Below, piece after piece: positions 7,980-17,210 of a stretch of 64,000 bases of DNA; within the stretch, counting starts at the first letter, position 1; each line of letters opens with the position of its first letter. The notes under the pieces were generated by a model. The model ran no database searches and was not told where the DNA came from. It saw nothing but the letters and a program-made list of their open reading frames with translations. The DNA is taken from positions 4,235,001 to 4,299,000 of the forward strand of contig NZ_CP130319.1 of assembly GCF_032271945.1 (NCBI RefSeq). Reading direction: 5' to 3'. Both the position numbers and the translations under genes were made by a program. The DNA is from Paenibacillus sp. MBLB1832 (GTDB lineage: Bacteria; Bacillota; Bacilli; Paenibacillales; NBRC-103111).

Positions 7980-9827
7980 TTATAAATGTCCGATCACTTC
8001 ATAGACAGCAACCGGTTTTTCTTTCCCTTTGACCTTAATTTCGCCAATGGCTTCAATCTCGAATAGCCCTTTAACGCGTTCATACGTTTGTTCACTAATT
8101 AAAATTTGTCCTGGCTTCGCATTAGACTCGAGACGGGCAGACAAGTTAACCGTGTCCCCGATTGCCGTGTAATCCAGCCTTAAATCTTCAGACCCTATGT
8201 TACCAACGACGGCTGGGCCGCTGTTAATCCCTAGACCAAACTTTACGCCAATCCCATAGTTTCGGATCAATTTCTGTTCAAGTATATCCGCCTGAGATTT
8301 CATCTCAATAGCCGCTCTTACTGCCATTTCTGGATGATTGTCATACTCGATCGGTGCACCGAACATCGCCATGACACCATCGCCAATGAATTTATCCAAC
8401 GTACCATTGAATTTAAAAATCGCTTTCGTACACACATCCAAATATTCATTAAGCACTTGAATAACCTGTTCAGGTTCCAAGCGTTCAGACATCGGCGTGA
8501 ACCCGCGAATATCGACAAAGATAAGTGAAATATCTTTTCGGCTGCCGCCTAGTTTCACATCTTCCCCAGATTGAAGGAGCTCGTCCACCACCGTCTTAGA
8601 AACGAATCGCCCGAAAATACCTGTAACCCGATTCCGTTCTTTCCGTTCTTCCAGATAGTGACTGACTAAGGACCACACATAAATGGAAACCAAAGCAAAT
8701 TGCGGATAAATAAGCGGTATGAAGATGGAGCTCACGGTATAGAAAGCCAGCCAAATGCCGCCATAGATGACGAACATCCCTATGAAGATGAAAAGCGCTG
8801 TCTTCCCTCTATATCTATCAAATAAGAAAATAGCTAGTAATGAAATAAGTAGAATACTTCCTACCCCAAGAGGCCGTGAAGCATCTTTATAAAACTTGCT
8901 TTCTAACAACGTTTGAATCATATTGGCATGAATTTCAATCCCAAACATCTTAACCGAGGAGATCGGTGTCGGATATTCATCCTGCATGGCTGTTACGAAT
9001 GGCCCAACTAGCACGATACTTCCCTTTAGCGGCAACGGTTTCGTACTATTCATGACATCAACAAAGGATAACATTTCATAGCCTGTGGATGCATCTACTT
9101 TTTGTCTAGGCTGCGTATAGAATTCCGTTGTTACTTGGTTCCGTTCATTTGTTGGAATGATGGTATTGCCGAGCATCCATTCACCCGTTGTCTCATCCCG
9201 TTTGATTTTCTCTTTCTCATCTAAAACTAGATTTGCTAACGCAACGCTAAATGCGGGTATGTATGAACCTTTGATATCTGGTAAGCCGACAGGCAACTTC
9301 CTTGCCTTGCCATCCTTATCAACAAGCACATTGATGTGAGCCATCTGATTGCTTTTGGTCGTGAGTGTGGAGGAGGGGTAATCAATCGTTTCAGGAACGA
9401 GATCGCCTGCTTGTTTTTGCTTGGAAGGATAGTTGATTTGAATAGGCAAAATAATATTCGAATACTTAGCCAGCACGTCAGCTAAAGCCTTATCATCGGC
9501 TGGATTCTTGGAAGGCTCCGCTAATACAACGTCGATCCCGATCGCCGCAACCCCCGACTGCTCTAGCTTTTCAATCACTTTCGCATATGTACTTCGATCC
9601 CACGGGAATTTCCCAATGGCTGAGAGAGATTTCTCGTCGATCTTAACAATTTTGATCCGATCATCAGGCTGACGTTCATCAATCGATTTCGCTTTGCGTA
9701 AATTATCTTGGAGCGGACCTTCTACAAAGTAAAATAAACCGCTAGAACTCACCGTGTAGAAATATGTCGATATCAATGTTAAAAGTAGTCCTACTACTAA
9801 AGTCTTAATCCATTTCTTCTTACCCAT
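7980..9827 (-). CDS. CHASE2-domain class III adenylate cyclase, membrane bound
   Basis: Predicted to make cAMP from ATP in response to an extracellular cue. One N-terminal helix (about 8-26) leads to an extracellular CHASE2 sensor (about 40-315). Three more membrane helices (about 320-390) and a cytoplasmic class III cyclase domain (about 430-615) follow. Metal-binding Asp439 (FVDIRGFT) and Asp483 (IGDGVMAMFG) are present, as is Lys479, which with DYTAIGDTVN suits ATP rather than GTP. The transition-state NLSARLE motif is intact, so the enzyme should be active. It is the first gene of a three-gene operon with its own promoter. The FecR gene follows after 25 bp. The cAMP receptor is not in this window. 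Confidence 0.92.
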   Translation of the reverse strand: MGKKKWIKTLVVGLLLTLISTYFYTVSSSGLFYFVEGPLQDNLRKAKSIDERQPDDRIKIVKIDEKSLSAIGKFPWDRSTYAKVIEKLEQSGVAAIGIDVVLAEPSKNPADDKALADVLAKYSNIILPIQINYPSKQKQAGDLVPETIDYPSSTLTTKSNQMAHINVLVDKDGKARKLPVGLPDIKGSYIPAFSVALANLVLDEKEKIKRDETTGEWMLGNTIIPTNERNQVTTEFYTQPRQKVDASTGYEMLSFVDVMNSTKPLPLKGSIVLVGPFVTAMQDEYPTPISSVKMFGIEIHANMIQTLLESKFYKDASRPLGVGSILLISLLAIFLFDRYRGKTALFIFIGMFVIYGGIWLAFYTVSSIFIPLIYPQFALVSIYVWSLVSHYLEERKERNRVTGIFGRFVSKTVVDELLQSGEDVKLGGSRKDISLIFVDIRGFTPMSERLEPEQVIQVLNEYLDVCTKAIFKFNGTLDKFIGDGVMAMFGAPIEYDNHPEMAVRAAIEMKSQADILEQKLIRNYGIGVKFGLGINSGPAVVGNIGSEDLRLDYTAIGDTVNLSARLESNAKPGQILISEQTYERVKGLFEIEAIGEIKVKGKEKPVAVYEVIGHL

Positions 9828-9854
9828 ATAATCCTCCCCATCTTTACTAGCTTT

Positions 9855-9883
9855 ATTGTAAGATGGGAACTAGGAATTGGCAA
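9855..9883 (-). promoter_or_regulatory. Sigma-A promoter of the cyclase operon
   Basis: TTGCCA, 17 bp, TACAAT on the minus strand, about 28 bp before the start codon. Confidence 0.65.
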
Positions 9884-9914
9884 TAAATTGTTACAAATTT
9901 CACGCTTTTCGACC

Positions 9915-9953
9915 AAAAAAGAGCTCGTTTCCTTCACAGGAAACGAGCTCTTT
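9915..9953 (-). terminator. Terminator of the ferredoxin gene
   Basis: A perfect 16-bp stem (AAAGAGCTCGTTTCCT) with a 4-nt loop, followed on the minus strand by a T-run. Confidence 0.92.
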
Positions 9954-9988
9954 CGACATTTTGTAGAATATCCACAAAATCTAATGAT

Positions 9989-10288
<300 letters not shown>

Positions 10289-10792
10289 TTAAAATTGACA
10301 ATCTTTAAAATACTGCTCAATGAAGTCGGCGATTCCAGCGATATCATTTAAATTGAATTGCGGATAGCTCCCCTCCGCTTCTTGCACTGCCAGATCTGTT
10401 GCAATTGCGATTGGTGCTGGTACCACTTCCGAAATAATGCAGCTTTGTTCTATCGTACGATAGACGGCAATTTTCGGATGTTTTTCCCGCTTAAATCCCT
10501 CGATAAAAATATAATCCAGATGCCGATAAGCAAGAAGTTGCTCGTCTAATGAAGGAGCATTTTTCCGTTCATACACATGAACCGCATCGGGAGAGAGTGT
10601 GATGACGGCATCCGCCCCAGCATCAACGAAAGCCGTGGAATCCGCTCCCACTGCTTCTTTATAATGCCCATGCGCATCGTGTTTCATTACCGCAATGCGA
10701 TGTCCGCGGCGCTTCATTTCAACGACGAGTCCGCTTAGCAGTGTCGTTTTTCCACTATTCGAATATCCCGCCAGCCCTATGGAATGCGCCAT
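10289..10792 (-). CDS. mobB: Molybdopterin-guanine dinucleotide biosynthesis adaptor MobB
   Basis: GTP-binding adaptor that supports MobA in attaching GMP to molybdopterin. The P-loop GYSNSGKTT is at residues 9-17, and the family signature MKHDAHGH, the ADSTAF region and YIFIEGFK follow. At 167 residues it is full length. It starts 3 bp after the dinB stop with AAGGGTGAAAG upstream, so the two are probably co-transcribed although their functions are unrelated. No other molybdenum-cofactor genes are in the window. Confidence 0.9.
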   Translation of the reverse strand: MAHSIGLAGYSNSGKTTLLSGLVVEMKRRGHRIAVMKHDAHGHYKEAVGADSTAFVDAGADAVITLSPDAVHVYERKNAPSLDEQLLAYRHLDYIFIEGFKREKHPKIAVYRTIEQSCIISEVVPAPIAIATDLAVQEAEGSYPQFNLNDIAGIADFIEQYFKDCQF

Positions 10793-10795
10793 CTT

Positions 10796-12100
10796 TCACC
10801 CTTCACCTCCCTCTTTATGCAGCGGATTATTCCGCAAATGGTCCATTTGCAACGACGTTCCTCTGACTTTATGATTCCGAATTAAGGAGGAAGGATCATC
10901 ACTCATCATCCCTGCTGTGAGAATCACATTTTCACCAAATTTATCGCGTAATCCGTCCATGACCCGATTCAAATTCTCTCTGCGCGGCTGCTTCTCATAA
11001 TCAAATAAGTCCAGCTGCACGTAAGATTCTTCCTTGGCCGTCAAACTTTGCAATGTAATACCTAACAATCGAACGGGATTCCCTTCTTCCCAATGATGAT
11101 CATATAACTGACAAGCAGTCCGATAGATGTCGTCCATATGTTCAGTCGGGGTCCCAAGTGTCAACGATCGCGTGATCGTCCTCATCTCAGGGTCACGAAT
11201 CGTAATTTGAATCGTAGAAGTCATCAGTTCTTGCTTTCGCAACCTGCGCGCGACTTGATCCGCCAAATTTAACATGACACGATGGATCTCGTGACGATCT
11301 GTATAATCCCGTGGCAGCGTGGTCGTATGACCGATCGACTTGCTTTGCTCATGTTCAGGGTTAACAGGGGATGTATCGATACCATTGGCAGAACGCTTCA
11401 AATGCGCACCCAAAACCCCGAAATGCTTACTTAACAGCGTTTCATCTCCGGCGGCCAATTGTCCTAGCGTGTGAATCCCTAGTCTAGTAAGCTTCTCGGC
11501 CGTTTTCTTCCCGATGCCATACAAGTAATGGCAAGGCTTATCCCAGAACACTGCGGGCACATCTCTTAACCTTAACACGGTGATGCCATTCGGCTTTTTC
11601 ATATCAGAACCCATCTTCGCCAGCAGCTTATTCGGCGCGACACCAATCGAACAAGGAAGCCCAAGCTCTTTCATGATTTTCAACTGAATGCTGTTCGCAA
11701 TCTCAATCGGCGTCCCGAACTGTTTCGATCCTGTGATATCTACAAAACACTCATCAATAGACATAGATTCTACTAATGGTGAATATCCATAAACAATCCC
11801 CATAAATCTTCTAGAGAAATTTCGATAGAGATCGAAATCAGGCCTGATTAGAATTAAATCGGGGCACAATTTCATCGCTTGCCTAACTTGCATGCCTGTC
11901 TTGATCCCTAATCGCCGTGCAGCATACGATGAAGTGACGATAATTCCTTTACGAAGTTCGACACTCCCCGCTACAGCGATTGGCTTACCTTTATAGAGAT
12001 CAGGCTCAACCGCCTCGTGAACCGAACAGTAGAAGGCATTCATATCAATATGTAAAATGACTCTTCCCTGCTTGGGATAATGATGATTGACGGACTCCAT
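10796..12100 (-). CDS. dinB: DNA polymerase IV (Y-family translesion polymerase)
   Basis: Error-prone polymerase that copies past damaged bases. The catalytic acidic residues are visible as Asp19 (HIDMNAFYCSVHE) and Asp116-Glu117 (SIDECFVD). The helix-hairpin-helix region (HYLYGIGKKTAEKLTRLGI) and the little-finger domain with QLDLFDYE follow. No canonical beta-clamp motif was identified with certainty beyond that QLDLF segment, which is a plausible one. Length 434 is normal. GGGAGG lies 8 bp before the start. I found no LexA-type box upstream. Confidence 0.93.
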   Translation of the reverse strand: MESVNHHYPKQGRVILHIDMNAFYCSVHEAVEPDLYKGKPIAVAGSVELRKGIIVTSSYAARRLGIKTGMQVRQAMKLCPDLILIRPDFDLYRNFSRRFMGIVYGYSPLVESMSIDECFVDITGSKQFGTPIEIANSIQLKIMKELGLPCSIGVAPNKLLAKMGSDMKKPNGITVLRLRDVPAVFWDKPCHYLYGIGKKTAEKLTRLGIHTLGQLAAGDETLLSKHFGVLGAHLKRSANGIDTSPVNPEHEQSKSIGHTTTLPRDYTDRHEIHRVMLNLADQVARRLRKQELMTSTIQITIRDPEMRTITRSLTLGTPTEHMDDIYRTACQLYDHHWEEGNPVRLLGITLQSLTAKEESYVQLDLFDYEKQPRRENLNRVMDGLRDKFGENVILTAGMMSDDPSSLIRNHKVRGTSLQMDHLRNNPLHKEGGEG

Positions 12101-12211
12101 CTACATTTCCTCCCAGTTCTACACGATTTTCAGAGCCAAAATCAGCATACAAAAAAATAATCATTCAAGCAAACGCATTTTTACGTTATGATGTCATTAC
12201 CTGCGCACTTA

Positions 12212-12220
12212 TGTTATAAT
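12212..12220 (+). promoter_or_regulatory. Extended -10 promoter of the citramalate synthase gene
   Basis: TGTTATAAT matches TGnTATAAT exactly. The upstream hexamer TGTCAT at 17-bp spacing is a weak -35. This gives an mRNA leader of about 85 nt with no T-box motif. Confidence 0.5.
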
Positions 12221-12310
12221 CGTAAATTATACATTAGCGCTTTAAAGCAAGCTAACTCACAAACAGAACAGACACCGAAGTCACTTTGCTAGCTTTTGAA
12301 GGAGGAACCT

Positions 12311-13930
12311 ATGCCAACATCAGTCAAAATCTTCGACACCACCCTTCGAGACGGGACACAAGGAGAAGGAATCTCCCTTTCCGTCGAGGATAAAATTAAA
12401 ATTGCCCGCAAGCTGGATGAGCTTGGGGTTCATTATATTGAAGGCGGATGGCCGGGCAGCAACAGCAAAGACATTGAATTCTTTGAACGCGCTCGCAGCA
12501 TGACATTCAAGAATGCCAAGATTACTGCTTTCGGAAGCACAAGACGCAAAGATTCACTTGCATCAGACGACATTAATTTAAATCGTCTCGTGGAATCTGG
12601 CGCCAGCGTTGCGACGATCTTCGGAAAATCATGGGATTTCCACGTGACCACCGCGATCCAAACGACGCTCGAAGAAAATTTGAATATGATCTACGACTCC
12701 GTTCTTTTTCTGAAAAAGAGTGGCATGGAAGTCATCTATGACGCAGAGCATTTCTTTGACGGCTACAAGAACAACCCTGAATACGCACTCCAAACCATCC
12801 GCAAGGCGCAAGACGCGGGGGCAGATTGGATCGTTCTCTGTGACACGAATGGCGGATCCTTACCAGGTGAGGTTTCCGAAATCGTCTCCATTGTAACGAA
12901 GAGTGTAACAACTCCCGTAGGCATTCACGCGCATAACGATTGTGAATTAGGTGTAGCGAACTCACTTGCAGCCGTACAAGCAGGAGCAAGACAAGTTCAA
13001 GGTACCATTAACGGGTATGGCGAACGCTGTGGGAATGCCAACTTAAGCTCCATTATTCCCAACTTGCAACTAAAGCTTCACTATGAAGTGATTTCCGTAG
13101 AAGAACTGCAAACCCTAACTTCGGTTTCCCGATATATCAGCGAAATCGCCAATATGCATATGCCGGTTAATCAACCCTATGTGGGTAACGCTGCATTTGC
13201 ACACAAAGGCGGCATTCATGTATCTGCCATCCTCAAAGATGCAAGTACATATGAGCACACCAAGCCTGAGCTTGTCGGGAACAAACAACGCGTTCTTGTC
13301 TCTGAACTAGCTGGTCAAAGCAACGTGCTGGTGAAAGCGCAAGAGCTTAACCTAGATTTCAACAAGGAACATCAGAAAACCAAAGAAATCATTGAGAAGA
13401 TCAAAGAAATGGAACATCAAGGCTACCAATTCGAAGGCGCAGATGCAACACTGGAGCTTTTACTGCGGGAAGCTTTCGAAGGGCTTGAAGAAATCTTTAC
13501 ATTAGAATCCTTCAAAATGCTCGTGGAGAAATCAGCGAATCAAGCTGTCGTTTCCGAAGCTATCGTTAAGGTTAAGGTACATGGTGAAACGATTTACACC
13601 GCGGCAGAAGGAAATGGACCTGTCAATGCACTGGATAATGCGCTGCGCAAAGCACTTATTCAATACTACCCTGACATTAAGAATATTCATCTGTCCGATT
13701 ATAAGGTGCGTGTACTTGATGAAAAAGGGGCTACAGCCGGCAAAGTTCGCGTGTTGATGGAAACAACCGACTTCAAGTCGACTTGGAACACGCTCGGCGT
13801 ATCGAGCAACATCATTGAAGCGAGTTGGTATGCTTTGGTGGACAGCTTACGTTACGCGCTCATCAGCAGACAACGTGTAGAGCCAGTAAACAAAGACCAA
13901 CAAGAACGTCTAGGACTTGTTAATCACTAA
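12311..13930 (+). CDS. cimA: (R)-citramalate synthase
   Basis: Condenses acetyl-CoA with pyruvate to citramalate, feeding 2-oxobutyrate and isoleucine synthesis without threonine. The catalytic TIM barrel opens with IFDTTLRDGTQGEG (metal and base region). Metal-binding His206 and His208 lie in HAHNDCELGVANSL, and the GTINGYGERCGNANL signature follows. Residues from about 400 form the LeuA-type allosteric domain. The length of 539 and the sequence fit the CimA branch rather than 2-isopropylmalate synthase. ATG 12311 follows GAAGGAGG. It stands alone, without leu or ilv neighbours. Confidence 0.9.
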   Translation: MPTSVKIFDTTLRDGTQGEGISLSVEDKIKIARKLDELGVHYIEGGWPGSNSKDIEFFERARSMTFKNAKITAFGSTRRKDSLASDDINLNRLVESGASVATIFGKSWDFHVTTAIQTTLEENLNMIYDSVLFLKKSGMEVIYDAEHFFDGYKNNPEYALQTIRKAQDAGADWIVLCDTNGGSLPGEVSEIVSIVTKSVTTPVGIHAHNDCELGVANSLAAVQAGARQVQGTINGYGERCGNANLSSIIPNLQLKLHYEVISVEELQTLTSVSRYISEIANMHMPVNQPYVGNAAFAHKGGIHVSAILKDASTYEHTKPELVGNKQRVLVSELAGQSNVLVKAQELNLDFNKEHQKTKEIIEKIKEMEHQGYQFEGADATLELLLREAFEGLEEIFTLESFKMLVEKSANQAVVSEAIVKVKVHGETIYTAAEGNGPVNALDNALRKALIQYYPDIKNIHLSDYKVRVLDEKGATAGKVRVLMETTDFKSTWNTLGVSSNIIEASWYALVDSLRYALISRQRVEPVNKDQQERLGLVNH

Positions 13931-13931
13931 T

Positions 13932-13979
13932 AAAAGCTGCAAGGGCGAGTTTTCCTCGTCTACTTGCAGCTTTTTCTTT
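13932..13979 (+). terminator. Terminator after cimA, also usable by the convergent tlpA-like gene
   Basis: AAAAGCTGCAAG pairs with CTTGCAGCTTTT, followed by TTTTTCTTT. The reverse reading also ends in a T-rich stretch. Confidence 0.88.
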
Positions 13980-13981
13980 CA

Positions 13982-14515
13982 TCACTCTTCCAGGAGCTTG
14001 GCCATTTTCAGATCGAGCTCTTTCGGCGAGAGTACATGAATGATTTCACGAATAACGCCATGCCTATCAATCAAGAAGCTCGTAGGAATCGCAATGACAT
14101 TGTACGTATCTGCGTTCGTGCCTTGTTTATCGAGCAACACAGGAAATGAATACTTGTAGGTCTCCACGAATTTTTTGATATTGTCCATCTTATCTCCAGG
14201 CGTCACATTGACGGCATAGAGATCAAATTTTCCTTCATACTTGTTATATAAGTTGACCAAATCAGGCGCTTCTTCCTCGCAAGGACCGCACCAGGATGCC
14301 CAGAAATTCACAAACATCGGTTTCTCACGTGCGCCGCCCACTGTATAGTCCTTCCCATCGAGCCCTTGCAGGGTAAAGGATGGCGCTAAGAAATTGACCT
14401 TGGCCGCTTGTTCCGTCGGCATCATGGTTTGCTCGTCCTTATGCTGCACATTCTGATAAATGGCCAAGCCTGCCACAACAAGGACGAATGCCATGACGAT
14501 GAGATTCTTTTTCAC
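13982..14515 (-). CDS. Membrane-anchored thiol-disulfide oxidoreductase, TlpA/ResA family
   Basis: Thioredoxin-fold protein acting outside the membrane, probably reducing disulfides as ResA does in cytochrome c maturation. The N-terminus has one hydrophobic anchor (about 4-22). The AhpC/TSA-like domain carries WASWCGPCEEEAP, a complete CxxC active site, and a cis-Pro loop in VIAIPTSFLID. GTG 14515 is chosen because GGAGGGG lies 6 bp upstream. An ATG at 14530 would place that ribosome site inside the gene. No cytochrome genes are adjacent, so the substrate is open. Confidence 0.87.
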   Translation of the reverse strand: MKKNLIVMAFVLVVAGLAIYQNVQHKDEQTMMPTEQAAKVNFLAPSFTLQGLDGKDYTVGGAREKPMFVNFWASWCGPCEEEAPDLVNLYNKYEGKFDLYAVNVTPGDKMDNIKKFVETYKYSFPVLLDKQGTNADTYNVIAIPTSFLIDRHGVIREIIHVLSPKELDLKMAKLLEE

Positions 14516-14642
14516 ACGATTCCCCTCCATTCTCTCTATATTATCTCCATTTCACCTAAAATTCCAATGGGACGAGCTTTAGTATGCTTTCATCCAAATG
14601 GGGAAAAGTAATCCTATTCTTGGAGATGAAAGGATTACGTTC

Positions 14643-15929
14643 ATGAAACAAGCCGCCATCAAGCATAAAGGTAAGTCTGCGATAGGTAAAATGAATTTTT
14701 ATGAGCATGATGAACCATCCAATAGCAAAGAATCCAGTTCGAATGAAAAAGGCAGCGTCTGGCAATATCTTGCTTTCGCCTCCATCCCCTTGGTGCTCGT
14801 GCTTGGCAATTCCATGCTCGTCCCCGTGCTGCCGGATATGCAGGACAAAATGGGCATTTCCCGCTTCCAAAGTTCGCTGGTTATCACATTGTTCTCATTA
14901 ACGGCTGGCATCATCATCCCTGTTTCAGGCTACTTCTCGGACCGCTTCACACGCAAAGCTGTCATCATCCCTTCCCTCATCGTATACGGAGCCGCAGGGG
15001 TACTAGCAGGCCTCGGAGCCGTATGGGGCTCCTTCCCTATCCTCATCGCCGCACGCGCTATACAAGGGCTTGGAGCAGCCGGTACAGCCCCTATTGCAAT
15101 GGCGCTCGTCGGCGATATCTACAAAGGCCCTCAAGCGAGCAAAGCGCTAGGATTAATAGAAGCCTCGAACGGAATAGGCAAAGTGGTCAGTCCCATTTTA
15201 GGCTCCCTCCTAGCACTAATTACTTGGTTCGCGCCATTTTTCGCCTTCCCGATCTTTTGTTTATTAGCCTTACTGGCGGTAATCTTCATGATCAAAGAGC
15301 CCGCCAAAGAGAAAGAAGCGCAGTCTCTCAAGCCATATTTGAAACAAATTGCATCTATTTTGAAAAGCAAAGGTCACTGGCTGCTGCCCGCCTTTTTCGC
15401 TGGCTCCATCACGCTTTTCATTCTATTCGGCGTCCTTTTCTACCTCTCCCAAATCTTAGAGGAGAAGCCCTACAACATCGAAGGCGTACGCAAGGGACTA
15501 GTCCTTGCTATCCCGCTGCTCTGCCTTGTCATAACTTCTTATACAACTGGCGCTAAAATCAAACAAAACGGCAAGCTCATGCGCTGGCTCATGAACATTG
15601 GTCTCATCCTGATGACCGTTTCGCTTGCACTAGCCATTTTCCTAAATGGGAACCTCTATGTATTCATAGGTCTTCTTTCACTCAGCGGCATTGGGACTGG
15701 CTTGCTCCTCCCCTGCTTAAACACGATGATTACTGGATCCGTGGAACGTGAACAGCGCGGTATGATCACTTCCTTGTACAATAGCCTTCGTTTCATCGGC
15801 GTTGCCTTCGGCCCACCTTTGTTCGGATGGCTCATGAGCATTTCACACATAACACTTTTCACGACGGTATCCGCCTTAGCTCTCGCTATGCTTGCCTTGG
15901 TGTTCTTCTTTATCAAGCCCCAGACATGA
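14643..15929 (+). CDS. MFS transporter, drug/proton antiporter type
   Basis: Predicted 12-helix inner-membrane exporter. A soluble N-terminal tail of about 40 residues precedes the first helix. The conserved loop after helix 2 is visible as GYFSDRFTRKAVIIP, and RAIQGLGAAGTAPIAMALVGD covers the helix 4-5 signature of antiporters. ATG 14643 has AAAGGA 8 bp upstream. ATG 14691 would also be possible. The substrate is unknown, since sequence alone does not distinguish drugs from metabolites. Confidence 0.85.
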   Translation: MKQAAIKHKGKSAIGKMNFYEHDEPSNSKESSSNEKGSVWQYLAFASIPLVLVLGNSMLVPVLPDMQDKMGISRFQSSLVITLFSLTAGIIIPVSGYFSDRFTRKAVIIPSLIVYGAAGVLAGLGAVWGSFPILIAARAIQGLGAAGTAPIAMALVGDIYKGPQASKALGLIEASNGIGKVVSPILGSLLALITWFAPFFAFPIFCLLALLAVIFMIKEPAKEKEAQSLKPYLKQIASILKSKGHWLLPAFFAGSITLFILFGVLFYLSQILEEKPYNIEGVRKGLVLAIPLLCLVITSYTTGAKIKQNGKLMRWLMNIGLILMTVSLALAIFLNGNLYVFIGLLSLSGIGTGLLLPCLNTMITGSVEREQRGMITSLYNSLRFIGVAFGPPLFGWLMSISHITLFTTVSALALAMLALVFFFIKPQT

Positions 15930-15968
15930 TATACTAACTCCATGCTTTCTACAGCGAGGAGTGATCGT

Positions 15969-16388
15969 GTGAACGTCTATCTATCAGACATGCTTTATGA
16001 TGCCATAGTGGCCTATAGCACGGAAGCACTCCCCGCAGAAGCTTGCGGAATTATCGTTGGCGTTAACCATGGTGATCATTTGCAAGCGAGCAAGTTCTTC
16101 CCTTTGAGCAATCTGGCAGGTGATCCAGCAAGAGAATTCACAATCAACCCCCTCGAATTACTTCCCTATTTGCAAAATGACAAGCAACCCGTGATCGGAT
16201 TGTTTCATTCCCATCCTTCCGCGGCAGCCATCCCTTCTGAGCGGGATTTGCAAACCCTTTGGCACACGATCCCATCGTATTGGATCTTATCCTTACTAAA
16301 GCCTAGCCAGCCTGAATTGGCCGTCTATCAACTAAAAAAAACCATCACGACCACCTATCACAAGCTTCCGCTCGTTCGGGGTCAATGA
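15969..16388 (+). CDS. JAMM/MPN+ metallopeptidase, M67 family
   Basis: Zinc-dependent peptidase or isopeptidase of 139 residues. The JAMM signature is complete: Glu24 (LPAEACGII), His80 and His82 in GLFHSHPSAAA, Ser90 and Asp93 (PSERD). Bacterial members often remove C-terminal tails of ubiquitin-like sulfur carriers or desampylate proteins. No ThiF, MoaD or cysteine-synthase partner is nearby, so the substrate is unknown. GTG 15969 follows GAGGAG at 7 bp. Its last 7 bp overlap the end of the convergent exonuclease gene. It may be co-transcribed with the MFS gene 40 bp upstream. Confidence 0.85.
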   Translation: MNVYLSDMLYDAIVAYSTEALPAEACGIIVGVNHGDHLQASKFFPLSNLAGDPAREFTINPLELLPYLQNDKQPVIGLFHSHPSAAAIPSERDLQTLWHTIPSYWILSLLKPSQPELAVYQLKKTITTTYHKLPLVRGQ

Positions 16389-17116
16389 TGGCTTAGTAAG
16401 GCATATAAATCGCCTAAAGTATCCACATTTCTTGCTTTAACTTCATTCATCAATCGTGACCACAGCTCTGCCGTCATCAAGGCATCCTCTAGGGCATGGT
16501 GTCGAACCGTAACCGGAACATCGTAGGCGTGAAGCAAAGAGTCCAAACTCAGATTCTTTCTTTTCGGCATGAGCCACTTTGCAATCATCATAATATCTAA
16601 CACACGATGGGATAAACTCACTTTAGACGTTCGCCATAAAGCTGAGTTCAAGAAATTTTTATCATGTCCTATGGCATGCGCAACCAAGATTTTCTGTTGT
16701 ACAAATTCCAAGAACTCACTTAACGCACTGATCAAATCCGGCGCATCACTTGCCATTTCATTCGTAATTCCCGTTAACTGCACAATCTCGTCAGGTATCT
16801 TGCGTTTCGGGTTCACCATTCGGTAGAATGTTTCTTTCGTCTGCACTTCACCGCCAATAACGGATACGGCACCAAAAGAAATAATTTCATCACCGTTATA
16901 GGGAGAAAATCCTGTCGTCTCTAAGTCAAAAACGACTATCTCCATCGAATGCAAGGGGATTTCAAATAAGGAATCTTTCCGTTGCTCCTTCAGCATAGAA
17001 CGTATAAAAGCCATCTGCTGCGCGCTCTGCACATCAAACATCGATGTAAGCGCTGGCGTGAGCCCTCCCATTTTATACAAATGCCACATTCGGCCTGCTG
17101 GACGCATATCTTTCAT
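16382..17116 (-). CDS. 3'-5' exonuclease, DnaQ/PolC epsilon-like
   Basis: DEDDh-type exonuclease. Motif I is FDLETTGFSPYNGDE (first acidic residues near 65-67), motif II lies in LVAHAIGHDKNFLN, and motif III is RHHALEDALMTAELW, with the catalytic His preceding the last Asp. The 60-residue N-terminal extension is basic and helical. It lies downstream of a GlnD-like nucleotidyltransferase gene, an arrangement also known for DUF294 proteins elsewhere. ATG 17116 gives an 11-bp spacing to AAGGAG. The ATG at 17125 is only 2 bp from it. Confidence 0.87.
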   Translation of the reverse strand: MKDMRPAGRMWHLYKMGGLTPALTSMFDVQSAQQMAFIRSMLKEQRKDSLFEIPLHSMEIVVFDLETTGFSPYNGDEIISFGAVSVIGGEVQTKETFYRMVNPKRKIPDEIVQLTGITNEMASDAPDLISALSEFLEFVQQKILVAHAIGHDKNFLNSALWRTSKVSLSHRVLDIMMIAKWLMPKRKNLSLDSLLHAYDVPVTVRHHALEDALMTAELWSRLMNEVKARNVDTLGDLYALLSHH

Positions 17117-17210
17117 CCGTGCCATCTCTCCTTACGCCCTGAATCGTGGACTCCGTTTCGTAAGTTGACAACCGACATCGCCTTGCGCATGTAACGGTTG
17201 CAACAGAGAT

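Noticed and set aside
12101..12310. Possible T-box or leucine/isoleucine attenuator before cimA, or LexA box for dinB
   Set aside because: No GGUGG motif, leader peptide, terminator hairpin or GAAC-N4-GTTC box was found in the gap.
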